Assembly: GCF_009749395.1 (NCBI RefSeq)
Contig: NZ_WBIR01000022.1
Coordinates: 1-64,000 of the forward strand
DNA from: Agromyces salentinus
GTDB lineage: Bacteria; Actinomycetota; Actinomycetes; Actinomycetales; Microbacteriaceae
Direction of reading: 5' to 3'
Length of the DNA stretch: 64,000 bases
A model generated the notes under the pieces. That model did no database searches, had not been told where the DNA came from, and was given only the letters and a program-made list of their open reading frames with translations. The position numbers were made by a program, and so were the translations under genes. Each line of letters opens with the position of its first letter. Within the stretch, counting starts at the first letter, position 1. This document shows positions 8,729-16,674 of this stretch, piece by piece.

Positions 8729-8905
8729 ATGAGCGATCGAGACGAACTCGGGTCGGATGCGGATCTCGCGATCGAGCGGGCTCTGGAGGCGGCCAACCTG
8801 CGTGCCGGAGGCTCGCCGGCCACGTCGACCGCCGAGGTGGCCGAGGATCGCGAGCCGTCGGCGGCCGAGGCGGGCGACATCGCCGGTGGAGTCGACGGCG
8901 ACTGA
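8729..8905 (+). CDS. small acidic hypothetical protein
   Basis: A 58-aa acidic, Ala/Asp/Glu-rich protein (MSDRDELGSDADLAIERALEAANLRAGG...). GGAGAGG at 8714-8720 sits 8 nt before the ATG at 8729, which favours this start over the in-frame GTG two codons earlier. No family is recognised. It may be disordered. Confidence 0.55.
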   Translation: MSDRDELGSDADLAIERALEAANLRAGGSPATSTAEVAEDREPSAAEAGDIAGGVDGD

Positions 8906-8992
8906 GGCCTCCGGGTCCTTCGGGCCTGCTGCCGGCGCGGGCGCGCGCCGTGCCGCCCCCACGCCCGCGCCCGCGCCCACGCCGTCCCGACG

Positions 8993-9364
8993 TCAGTGCT
9001 GCAACACCGCCCACGCGAGCAGGCTGTCGATGCGGCGGATGTCGGCGCCGCGCTTGAGCTTCACCTTGATGTGCCCGGCCTTCGTCCAGAGCTCGATCTC
9101 GGCGTCGCGGTCGAGCACGCCACCCGCGTTCTCGCTCGACCACATGTGGATCGAGCTGTACGGGAGCGAAGTGATCTCGACCTTCTTGCCGGTGAGGCCC
9201 TGCGCGTCGCGCACGATGAGGCGCTTCGTGGTGAACGTCGCCGAGTCGCGGAACGTCTTGAACGACGCGACGGCCTGCTCGCCCTCGACGAGCAGCGCCT
9301 GCACGTCGGCGGGGACGGGGATCTCGGTCTGCAGGGTCCAGGCGAGGATGGGTGCGGTTTCCAT
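8993..9364 (-). CDS. PH-domain protein (bacterial PH/YokE-like)
   Basis: A 123-aa protein with the pattern of a bacterial pleckstrin-homology-like domain: FRDSATFTTKRLIVRDAQ, then KKVEITSLPYSSIHMWSSENAG, then ELWTKAGHIKVKLKRGADI. Such proteins are cytosolic; a lipid or partner role is not known. It starts 17 bp after the stop of the TM2-domain gene and has a GAAGGA ribosome binding site, so the two form an operon. Confidence 0.85.
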   Translation of the reverse strand: METAPILAWTLQTEIPVPADVQALLVEGEQAVASFKTFRDSATFTTKRLIVRDAQGLTGKKVEITSLPYSSIHMWSSENAGGVLDRDAEIELWTKAGHIKVKLKRGADIRRIDSLLAWAVLQH

Positions 9365-9381
9365 GCGGGTTCCTTCGGGGC

Positions 9382-10461
9382 TCAGAGTGCGATGTAGTTG
9401 CCGTTGTCGTGCAGCATGAAGCCGCTCGACGCCTCGGGCACCAGGAAGGCCATGTAGCCGGTGAAGGCGCTGCCGGGGTACAGGGTCGGGCCCTCGTACA
9501 TCGACGGCATGCCCTCGCCGAGCACGATGATCTCGGTCGTGTACTGGTTGCCTTCGGGCGTCGCGAGCGTGAGGTCGAACGATGCGAGCGACGGCTCGAC
9601 GCCGTCCTCGTCGATGCCGGTCATGGTCGCCTCCACGATGACGTACTTGAAGCCGGCGGGCGCCGGGTCGTTGAACATGTTGTACTCGGTCACGTCCTGC
9701 CCATCCGCCGTGACGGATGCCGTGAGCGAGTACTTCTCGCCGCCGAGCATGCCCTTGGCGATGTACGGCTGCGGCAGGGGGCTCGTCGCCGTGCCGGCTT
9801 CGGCGGCAGGCTCGGCGACCGGCTCGGCCTCCTCGGCCGGAGCCTCGGCATCGGCGGCCGCGGCTTCGTCGGCTGCGGCATCCGCTTCGGCGACGACGGC
9901 GGGCTTGTCCCGCGAGGCATCCAATGCTCCGCCCGCGCCGGCGGCGGCGCCGTTGATGATGTTGAGCACGAGGCTCAGGGCGATGACGGCGCCGGTGACG
10001 ATCCAGGCGAGCTTCTTGTGCTGGTCGTAGCCCGCGAGGCGCTGGCCGCGGATGTCGCGCTGCGCGCCGGAGAGCACGAGGATCAGGTCGATCAGCACCC
10101 ACACGCCGAGCCCGCCGAGCGTGAGAAGCTTCGCGATGCCCGTGCCGACCTTGCCGAGGTAGAAGCGGTCGACGCCCCAGAATCCGAGGAGCCAGGCGAA
10201 CAGCCACGTCGCGATGAACGACTTCTGACCCACGGATGCCGCGGGCGGCTGGTACATCGCCGGCGCGGGCGCGGCACCGTACGGCGCGTTGCCGTAGGCC
10301 GCGGGCGAGGCGGGCGGCGGCGGGGTCGGCACAGAGCCGTACGGCTGCGGGGGAGCGGATGCCGCGGGCGGCGGTGCGCCCACGTACTGCGACGCCACCG
10401 GCGGCTGCGCGGGCACCGGGGGCTGCGGCGGAAGACTGGGGGGATTCGTGGGATCTGACAT
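9382..10461 (-). CDS. TM2-domain protein with C-terminal extracytoplasmic Ig-like domain
   Basis: A 359-aa protein. Residues 1-70 are Pro/Ala/Tyr-rich and likely disordered. Residues about 78-130 form a TM2 domain with two membrane helices and the diagnostic GxWGxDRFYLG turn (FWGVDRFYLGKVGTGIAKLLT). A third helix lies near 152-170 (WIVTGAVIALSLVLNII). An Ala/Glu linker (about 180-225) leads to a beta-rich domain like DUF4352 that would face outside. The role is unknown. It precedes the PH-domain gene. Confidence 0.85.
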   Translation of the reverse strand: MSDPTNPPSLPPQPPVPAQPPVASQYVGAPPPAASAPPQPYGSVPTPPPPASPAAYGNAPYGAAPAPAMYQPPAASVGQKSFIATWLFAWLLGFWGVDRFYLGKVGTGIAKLLTLGGLGVWVLIDLILVLSGAQRDIRGQRLAGYDQHKKLAWIVTGAVIALSLVLNIINGAAAGAGGALDASRDKPAVVAEADAAADEAAAADAEAPAEEAEPVAEPAAEAGTATSPLPQPYIAKGMLGGEKYSLTASVTADGQDVTEYNMFNDPAPAGFKYVIVEATMTGIDEDGVEPSLASFDLTLATPEGNQYTTEIIVLGEGMPSMYEGPTLYPGSAFTGYMAFLVPEASSGFMLHDNGNYIAL

Positions 10462-10837
10462 GAGCCGGCCTCTCGATGGAACGGGTGATCGCTGAACTGC
10501 GTGGGTGCAGGTGTGGTGCTGATGTGGTGCTGGGCTTCGCGCTCGCCGCGTTGCTGGGCGCGCTGCAGAGCTGTGATGCTGCTGTGCGGGAAGTGATGCT
10601 CAACTGGGAGCCCTCTGAAAGCTAGCGATGACCGAGGACACCGGATGCCGCTCGCTGCCGCGAGAGCGCGTTTCCGGGCCCGTCGCGCACGCGACATCCG
10701 CGCCGTTACTGGGCTTCAGGACCATGACCCCCAGTGCGGGGGTCACGCTCGTCGGGGCGGGGCCCGCGCAGCGATGTCGGTGGCCGCCTCTAGCGTCGTG
10801 ATCTTCGGCCATCGGCTGGAGTCGGCAAGGACACTTC
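10462..10837. promoter_or_regulatory. divergent control region with 21-bp palindrome
   Basis: This 376-bp gap separates the TM2 gene (minus) from the gene at 10838 (plus). It holds a perfect inverted repeat at 10725-10745, TGACCCCC-agtgc-GGGGGTCA, which could be an operator or a hairpin. No protein-coding frame is convincing here. Confidence 0.55.
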
Positions 10838-11305
10838 ATGGGTTCGGACTCTCACCTCACGGCGACTGCGGCGACCACGGCGATCGGGCGCAACACGGCC
10901 AGTGCGGCCGGGGCCGACGATGCGGCCGGCACGGCCCGCGAGGCGATCGACCTCCCCTTCGGCAGGGCGGCGTACAGCCTCGACCGTGCGCGACTGCTCG
11001 ACGACATCAACGCGCTCGAGTTGCGGCTCGCACTCATCGACGACCGGTTCGAGCGGTTCGCGAGCCGGGGCGACGACCAGTACCAGGCCTGGCGTCGCGA
11101 CACGGTCGCCAAGGCACGGGACCTCGCCGTGCGGGCGCGATCGCTCGAGACCGACGGCCTGATCGAGGCGCACCACCGGCGCCGGGTCGCGGCCGTGCTC
11201 GTGACGATCCGCGCCCGCATCGTCGCGCTCGACGAGCGCCGCGCCGCCCTCCGTGATCGGCGCCCCCGCGCTGTTCCGCACCCGGGTGGAGGGTCTGGGT
11301 TGTGA
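10838..11305 (+). CDS. hypothetical protein
   Basis: A 155-aa protein with an Ala/Thr-rich N-terminus followed by helices rich in Arg, Leu and Asp (YSLDRARLLDDINALELRLALIDDRFERFASRGDDQYQAWRRDTVAKARDLAVRARSLE). It looks like a soluble helical bundle. No family is recognised. Octamer array 3 begins a few bases after its stop. Confidence 0.6.
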   Translation: MGSDSHLTATAATTAIGRNTASAAGADDAAGTAREAIDLPFGRAAYSLDRARLLDDINALELRLALIDDRFERFASRGDDQYQAWRRDTVAKARDLAVRARSLETDGLIEAHHRRRVAAVLVTIRARIVALDERRAALRDRRPRAVPHPGGGSGL

Positions 11306-11311
11306 AACTCT

Positions 11312-11355
11312 GTGGCGATGTGGCGATGTGGCGATGTGGCGATGTGGCGATGTGG
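11312..11355. repeat. octamer satellite array 3 (GCGATGTG)n
   Basis: About five tandem copies of GCGATGTG, the shortest of the four arrays. The left flank GTGAAACTCTGTGG matches that of array 1 nearly base for base, so the arrays share an origin beyond the octamer itself. Confidence 0.9.
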
Positions 11356-11456
11356 TCCCGCACCCGCCCCGCGCAGCCGCCCCGCGCGGCCGCCGCCAGC
11401 CGCACAACCGCCGGCCCAGCCGCGTGCTACGCAGGAGCGAACGCCTGCGCGTCAGC

Positions 11457-12176
11457 TCACCACCAGAAGATCTCCTCACCGCACGGTGTCTCCGACCAGT
11501 AGGTGCCCGACCCGTCTTCGAACTCGCACTGGTAGTCGACGACCGACGGGTCGCTCGGCGGCTTGTCGGGAATCAACGACCCGGGCTCCAGCGTGATGAC
11601 GATGTGGGGCGGCATGGATGGCTGTTCGTCGGACGCCAGGACGGCATCGTCCTCGGCCAGACGAGCTTCCTCGGCCAGCCGAGTTTCCTCGGCCAGGCGC
11701 GCGTCCTCGGCGAGCTGCCACGCTGCCGCCGACGTCACGACCTCCCCACCGAGCAGCTGCACCTCATGCGCGAGTGGAAAGAGCCACCGGCCGGTCCGTG
11801 CCGCCGCGAGGTCGCGTTCGAGTTCGTCGGCGGATGCCACGAGCGCACGCAGTGACTCGGCCGAGGCCTTGCCCGTGGCATCCGCCGCCGTCGCCCGTGC
11901 GAGCACCAGCGCGTTCTCCGCGCCGCGGATGTCGGCGGCGATCCGTGCCGCCGACGTGTCGAAGGCCGCAGCGCCGATGCCGACCCGACCCGCCTGGCTG
12001 GCGATCGCGACGGCCCGAGCCGCCCGCTCCGCTTCGGCATCCCGAGCCGACGCCGTGGTGGCGAGCCCGGTCGTGGCGACCGCCGCGCATACGAACGCAA
12101 GCGCGAGCACGGCCAGCGCGGTGCGCGGGCGACCGGTGAGATTCATGGAGCGGCGGTTGGATGGCGCATCGGGCAT
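11457..12176 (-). CDS. membrane-anchored or secreted hypothetical protein
   Basis: A 239-aa protein with a hydrophobic N-terminal helix at about residues 18-42 (ALAVLALAFVCAAVATTGLATTASA) that could be a signal peptide or anchor. A helical Ala-rich region follows, then LAEE repeats (EDARLAEETRLAEEARLAEDDA) and a C-terminal part with two cysteines (CEFEDGSGTYWSETPCGEE). GGAGGA lies just before the ATG at 12176. No domain is recognised. Confidence 0.7.
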   Translation of the reverse strand: MPDAPSNRRSMNLTGRPRTALAVLALAFVCAAVATTGLATTASARDAEAERAARAVAIASQAGRVGIGAAAFDTSAARIAADIRGAENALVLARATAADATGKASAESLRALVASADELERDLAAARTGRWLFPLAHEVQLLGGEVVTSAAAWQLAEDARLAEETRLAEEARLAEDDAVLASDEQPSMPPHIVITLEPGSLIPDKPPSDPSVVDYQCEFEDGSGTYWSETPCGEEIFWW

Positions 12177-12309
12177 GGTTCCTCCGGCTCGAGCGGGCGG
12201 CTGCATCGGGTGGCGCGTCGGCGAGCCTATCGAGATGAGGTTTCCGCAGGATGTCGGCGCGGTGACCGTCGGCCGTGGCCGACCGCCGGGGCCGAAGACG
12301 TGGGCCGGC

Positions 12310-12648
12310 TCAGTCCTCGAGGACGCGGTCGAGCAGCAGGCGCAGCTCGACGAAGCTGCGCGACACGGTGACCCAGAGGGCGTCTTCATCGATGCGGTCG
12401 TAGTGGTGAACCACGAAATCGCGGTTGCGTGCCGCCTGCGACCACAGCGGATGGTCGAAGCGCGCCGGGTCGGCAGCCGTCAGTCGCTTCGAGAGGTCGC
12501 CGACCCGGTTCGAGAGCGCTTCGAACGCGAGCGGCAATGCCGGGTCGGTACCGAACGCTTCCCGTCCTCGAGCGACCAGGTCGGCCGCGCTGTCGAGCGT
12601 CGCGCTGAGGTCCGCGAGCCAGCGTTCGACGCGGTCGGCCGGTTTCAC
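12310..12648 (-). CDS. hepT: HepT-like (HEPN/DUF86) toxin ribonuclease
   Basis: A 112-aa HEPN-family protein with the RX4-6H active-site motif in RNRDFVVHHYDRID (about residues 73-86). In HepT/MntA systems this protein is an RNase or oligomerising toxin that the partner nucleotidyltransferase inactivates by adding AMP to the tyrosine after the histidine; that tyrosine is present. Its ATG overlaps the stop of the partner gene (ATGA), so antitoxin and toxin are translationally coupled. Confidence 0.85.
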   Translation of the reverse strand: MKPADRVERWLADLSATLDSAADLVARGREAFGTDPALPLAFEALSNRVGDLSKRLTAADPARFDHPLWSQAARNRDFVVHHYDRIDEDALWVTVSRSFVELRLLLDRVLED

Positions 12649-13151
12649 AGCGCGATCGCCTCGTCGAGGATGACTCGATCGCGGCCGGAGCGAAGGGATC
12701 GTGCGGAGACCACGTCGACGGGTCGTTCGAACAACGCCTCCATGTCGAGTTCGAACTGGGCGAGGTCGAACAGGGAGGCGTCATCTTCCGGCTCGACCAG
12801 TAGGTCGACGTCGCTCGACGACGTCTCCTCCCCGCGGGCGACCGACCCGAACACCCGCACCGATGCGATGCGGTTGGCGCGCGCGAGTCGTTCGACGAGT
12901 GACCGTCGACGTCGGAGCTCATCGAGCAACCGGTTCGCCGCCCGTTCGGGCGCTGATGGGGCTGCCGAACCGCCGGTCGAGTGCACGAACTGCTCGTAGG
13001 GAACCAGCACGGCCTCGGGCCGCCGGTGCGACCCGATCACCACTGGAGCAGCATCAGCGCCGTGGGCACGGAAGTCGCGAAGCACGCCCGACAGTGCGGC
13101 GCGTGCTTCCGCGACCGGAACCACGTCGGCCGACGGCTGGGTCTTTGGCAT
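12645..13151 (-). CDS. mntA: MNT-type nucleotidyltransferase antitoxin with N-terminal Phd/YefM-like domain
   Basis: A 168-aa protein in two parts. Residues about 10-55 (VPVAEARAALSGVLRDFRAHG...VIGSHRRPEAVLVPYEQF) look like a Phd/YefM-type DNA-binding antitoxin domain. Residues about 85-168 form a minimal nucleotidyltransferase with the GSX10DXD core (GSVARGEETSSSDVDL). The MNT part would AMPylate the HepT partner; the Phd-like part probably binds the two palindromes just upstream. Stand-alone MntA usually lacks such an N-terminal domain. Confidence 0.85.
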   Translation of the reverse strand: MPKTQPSADVVPVAEARAALSGVLRDFRAHGADAAPVVIGSHRRPEAVLVPYEQFVHSTGGSAAPSAPERAANRLLDELRRRRSLVERLARANRIASVRVFGSVARGEETSSSDVDLLVEPEDDASLFDLAQFELDMEALFERPVDVVSARSLRSGRDRVILDEAIAL

Positions 13152-13156
13152 GACAC

Positions 13157-13188
13157 GTATTCTACCGAATACGTACATAAATATGTAC
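13157..13188. promoter_or_regulatory. paired palindromic operators of the HepT/MNT operon
   Basis: Two perfect 6-bp-arm palindromes lie 6-37 bp upstream of the antitoxin start: GTATTC-tacc-GAATAC at 13157-13172 and GTACAT-aaat-ATGTAC at 13173-13188. They are the only clearly AT-rich bases nearby, so promoter elements probably overlap them. Autoregulation by the Phd-like domain is the likely use. Confidence 0.65.
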
Positions 13189-13309
13189 ATGCGCGCGCAG
13201 TGCGCGGAGGCGGGCCATACCGTGACCGTTTCGACTTCGGTGCCCGAAGCGCCGTACGGTCGAAGCGTCGACCCGCACGCCCGCCGCCGTGGAATTGATC
13301 GGAGCCCCC

Positions 13310-14320
13310 ATGACCGACCCGACAACCCTCCCCGCCCCCGTCCTCGACCGCGCGATCGGCGCGGTGCTCGGCTCGGCCGCGGGCGACGCCCTGGGCGCGC
13401 CCTACGAGTTCAAGCCGTCGCTGCCCGATGACGTGCCGGTCGTGTTCAAGGCCGGCGGCCCGTGGGAGCTCGGCGAGTGGACCGACGACACCTCGATGGC
13501 CGTGCCCATCCTCGAGGCGCTCGCGCGCGGCGATTCACTGGCGGATGCCGCGGTGCTCGGCCGCATCGCGGGCGCGTGGAAGCACTGGGCGGTCGACGCC
13601 AAGGATGTCGGCATCCAGACCCGGCAGGTGCTCGCCATCACCACGTTCGAGGCGGGGGAGCCGCACTCGGTGGCCGAAGCCGACATCCGCTCGGCCGCGA
13701 CGCGCGTGCATGACTCGACCGGCCGGTCGGCAGGCAACGGCTCGCTCATGCGCACCGGCCCGGTCGCGCTCGGCTACCTCGGCGACGGCCAGGAGCAGGC
13801 GCTCGCCGACGCGGCCCGCCGGGTGAGCGCGCTCACCCATTTCGAGACGGATGCCGGTGACGCCTGCGTCATCTGGTCGCTGGCGATCCGGCACGCGATC
13901 CGCACAGGCACGTACGACCTGCGCACCGCGATCGATGCCCTGCCCGTGGAGCGCCGCGCCCGCTGGCACGAGTTCGTGGACGTCGCCGAGCGCACCCAGC
14001 CCCGCGACATCCCCGGATCGAACGGATGGGTCGTCGCCGCGATGCAGGCCGCCTGGTCGGCGATCCACCACGCCGAGCTGGCCGGCGAGGGCCTGCAGCA
14101 AACGCTCGAGCGTGCTGTGCGCTGCGGCAACGACACGGACACCGTCGCCGCGATCGCCGGCTCCCTCGCGGGCGCGAAATGGGGCGGCTCGGCGGTGCCG
14201 GAGTTGTGGAGGCGTGAGCTGCACGGGTGGCCGGGGTTGCGCGATGACGATCTGGCCACACTGGCAGTGTCGGCAACAGCAGCATATGGACGACGGATGG
14301 AGCGCCGGGCCGGTGCCTGA
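13310..14320 (+). CDS. ADP-ribosylglycohydrolase family protein
   Basis: A 336-aa protein with all signatures of the ARH/DraG family: GSAAGDALGAPYEF near the N-terminus, the metal-binding WTDDTSMA motif at about residue 60, SAGNGSLMRTGP at about residue 145, and the C-terminal metal motif CGNDTDTVAAIAGSLAGA. It should remove ADP-ribose from a protein, nucleic acid or small molecule in the cytosol with two Mg2+ ions. The ATG at 13310 has a GGAG site close by. It lies about 7 kb before the DarT-like gene at 21196, which has no DarG neighbour. Confidence 0.92.
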   Translation: MTDPTTLPAPVLDRAIGAVLGSAAGDALGAPYEFKPSLPDDVPVVFKAGGPWELGEWTDDTSMAVPILEALARGDSLADAAVLGRIAGAWKHWAVDAKDVGIQTRQVLAITTFEAGEPHSVAEADIRSAATRVHDSTGRSAGNGSLMRTGPVALGYLGDGQEQALADAARRVSALTHFETDAGDACVIWSLAIRHAIRTGTYDLRTAIDALPVERRARWHEFVDVAERTQPRDIPGSNGWVVAAMQAAWSAIHHAELAGEGLQQTLERAVRCGNDTDTVAAIAGSLAGAKWGGSAVPELWRRELHGWPGLRDDDLATLAVSATAAYGRRMERRAGA

Positions 14321-15122
14321 GTTTCAGTTGACGCGGGTTGAGCGCCCCGAGATCACTGCCTCGTACCGTTCCGAGGTCGAAGCCTTGACCGGCGGGCAAT
14401 GGGAATGGTCGTGGGCGAGTGCGCTCCCCTACAGGGCGTTGGCGCAACCGTCGATCGGCGCACCGGTGCCTGCGGCCCCTCGCGCTGGCGGGGATTCCAT
14501 GCTGTATCTCGGATACTGGTGCTCGCTGCAGGGGTTCCTCACCCATTCGTTCGGGTGGACGCGGCACGATCGTGGCCTGCGTTGGTGGTACGACGCAGGC
14601 AGGCCGACAGACGATCCGCGTTTCGCACTCCTCGACGCCGTCTGGGGACGCGACGGAAACCTCATTGCCTACGCGGGATGGTTCCACCATCGTCTCGACT
14701 GGTTCGACCACCAGGCGTTGACAACGTGGACTCGATTCGACGGTTCGCGGGACGCATTGTCGCCGACGTGGGAGCGGTCCTTCCGGGCAACGAAGGAGCG
14801 CCCGGCGGTCGACCCGACTACTCCGTACGGGAAGCATCTCGAGGCGGGTGATCATGCTGCCGGCCCGACGGCAGGGGATTTCAAGGCGAACCTCGTCGTC
14901 GTGCCGAACACGGAACGTCGCGCCATCTACGCCGCCGAAGTGCCGCGTGGTTGGTATCGCGGGTTGGCAGAACTCGGCAATGGATTGCCGCCGTTATCGA
15001 ACGCATCCTGGCGGGTCGATGTCTATGTTCGCGATATCGGATTCCTTGGAACATACCGCCGCTCACGATCCACGGGTCTTTGGTTCTCCGGTCGTCACCG
15101 CTTCCACAGCGTGGGCAACTGA
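14286..15122 (+). CDS. hypothetical protein overlapping the ARH gene
   Basis: A 278-aa Trp/Tyr/Arg-rich protein (GGQWEWSWASALPY; YLGYWCSLQGFLTHSFGWTRHDRGLRWWYDAG; DWFDHQALTTWTRFDG). No domain is recognised. The first start (ATG at 14286) overlaps the upstream gene by 35 bp; a GTG at 14313 gives an 8-bp overlap and is an alternative. It is probably cotranscribed with the ADP-ribosylglycohydrolase. Base composition falls from here into the defence island. Confidence 0.6.
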   Translation: MDDGWSAGPVPEFQLTRVERPEITASYRSEVEALTGGQWEWSWASALPYRALAQPSIGAPVPAAPRAGGDSMLYLGYWCSLQGFLTHSFGWTRHDRGLRWWYDAGRPTDDPRFALLDAVWGRDGNLIAYAGWFHHRLDWFDHQALTTWTRFDGSRDALSPTWERSFRATKERPAVDPTTPYGKHLEAGDHAAGPTAGDFKANLVVVPNTERRAIYAAEVPRGWYRGLAELGNGLPPLSNASWRVDVYVRDIGFLGTYRRSRSTGLWFSGRHRFHSVGN

Positions 15123-15373
15123 CGACCCACCCGATCCGCCGGCGCCGACGGGAGGCGCCCAGCCGTCGGACTGGATCGACCGCACCCCCTTTCTGGGGTA
15201 GTGGGGCGTTCTCATCGTCTTCATAGCCGTCGAGCCGAGTAATCAACCCGCTCCACCGCTCGCTCACGAACTGCCGCGACATGGGTCTGGCGCTTTTCAG
15301 AGAAGGTCGGTGAATTCACGATCGCGCGAGCCCTAGAGTCTGAGGTGCCGCTTTCCCAAGCCTCCAGGAGCCG

Positions 15374-16630
15374 ATGATGGATGACGAGATTCAGCTGATC
15401 AGCGACGGCGACGGTCTTGCAGTCATCGGGGACCCGATGGCGATCGACCGTTTCCTCGTCTCTCAGGGGCTGCAGGCGAAGGACCTGGGAATGCAGCGGC
15501 TCAGCCCTGCTCTCGGCACCGCAGCCGGAATGGCACAGGTCGGTTCCGAGATCGCCGCGAACTCGGGGCGATGGATGAAGCTGACGGAGGAGTCGGCGAG
15601 GGTCGCGAAGCTACTCCCCAAGGTGCAGAACTCGGCGTCGGGCAATGTCCACGCCACGCTGCGGTCGCAGAACGGCCAGTTCGCGAAGAACCTCCAGTTC
15701 GTCAAGGGCCATTCCTCGCTCCTCACCAACCCGGCGCTTCTCGCCGGCGCCGCGGGCCTCATGGCGCAGATCGCGATGCAACAAGCGATGGAAGAGATCA
15801 CGGAGTATCTGGCGATCATCGATGAGAAGGTCGACGACGTGCTCCGTGCGCAGAAGGACGCCGTTCTCGCGGACATGATCGGCGTTCATCTCGTGATCGA
15901 GGAGTCGATGACGATCCGTGAGCACACCGGGCGCGTTTCCGACGTCACCTGGTCGAAAGTGCAGGCGACGCCGGCGACGATCGCCCGGACGCAGGCGTAT
16001 GCACTGCGGCAGCTCGATGCCCTCGCGGAGAAGCTGGAAAGCAAGAGCCAAGTCGGCGACCTGGCCAAGGCGGCGAAGGATGCTGAGGTGAAAACACAGG
16101 AGTGGCTTGCGGTGCTTGCTCGGTGTTTCCAGTTGCAGGACGCGATCGCCGTGCTGGAGCTCGATCGTTTGCTCGACGCCTCACCCGACGAGTTGCACCG
16201 ACACCGCATTGCACTGAGGGCGGCAAGGAAGAACCGGCTGGATCTCATTTCGAGAAGCACGGTAGGTCTTGTCTCACGCATGCATGCAGCAGCCGGAACG
16301 GCCAATACGAAGGTTCTCCTCCACCCGACTGCATCTCGAGCCGTCGTTCATTCCAGCAACCACGTCTCGACCGTCATCGTCGACTTCCACGGACGACTCG
16401 GCATCGATCGAGGTCTGGAATCGCTCGAGGCGAAGCGATGGGTCGACGCCGCCACCGAAGTCAAAGACAAGGTGCTCGTGACCGGAGCTGGGGGAGTCGA
16501 CGTTGCGAGGCGCGTCGGCAACGGCACTCTGGAACGAGCCAAGTCTGCGTCGGGCAAGCTGTCCAGCGGCCTCGCCGATCGGGCGCTTCGACTGCGCGGC
16601 GGCCGCGACGAACCCAAAGATGAAGTCTGA
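15374..16630 (+). CDS. hypothetical helical protein at the edge of the defence island
   Basis: A 418-aa, mostly helical protein. A hydrophobic helix at about residues 118-138 (NPALLAGAAGLMAQIAMQQAM) is followed by acidic and basic coiled-coil stretches (EEITEYLAIIDEKVDDVLRAQ; QLDALAEKLESKS) and a charged C-terminus (RLRGGRDEPKDEV). I recall similar proteins without assigned function in actinobacteria, but I recognise no domain. An AGGAG site precedes the ATG. The SNF2 helicase gene starts 44 bp downstream, so the two may share a transcript. Confidence 0.65.
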   Translation: MMDDEIQLISDGDGLAVIGDPMAIDRFLVSQGLQAKDLGMQRLSPALGTAAGMAQVGSEIAANSGRWMKLTEESARVAKLLPKVQNSASGNVHATLRSQNGQFAKNLQFVKGHSSLLTNPALLAGAAGLMAQIAMQQAMEEITEYLAIIDEKVDDVLRAQKDAVLADMIGVHLVIEESMTIREHTGRVSDVTWSKVQATPATIARTQAYALRQLDALAEKLESKSQVGDLAKAAKDAEVKTQEWLAVLARCFQLQDAIAVLELDRLLDASPDELHRHRIALRAARKNRLDLISRSTVGLVSRMHAAAGTANTKVLLHPTASRAVVHSSNHVSTVIVDFHGRLGIDRGLESLEAKRWVDAATEVKDKVLVTGAGGVDVARRVGNGTLERAKSASGKLSSGLADRALRLRGGRDEPKDEV

Positions 16631-16674
16631 GCGAACTGCGAAGAAACGAAGAACCTCCGGACTCGCGCGTCGGA

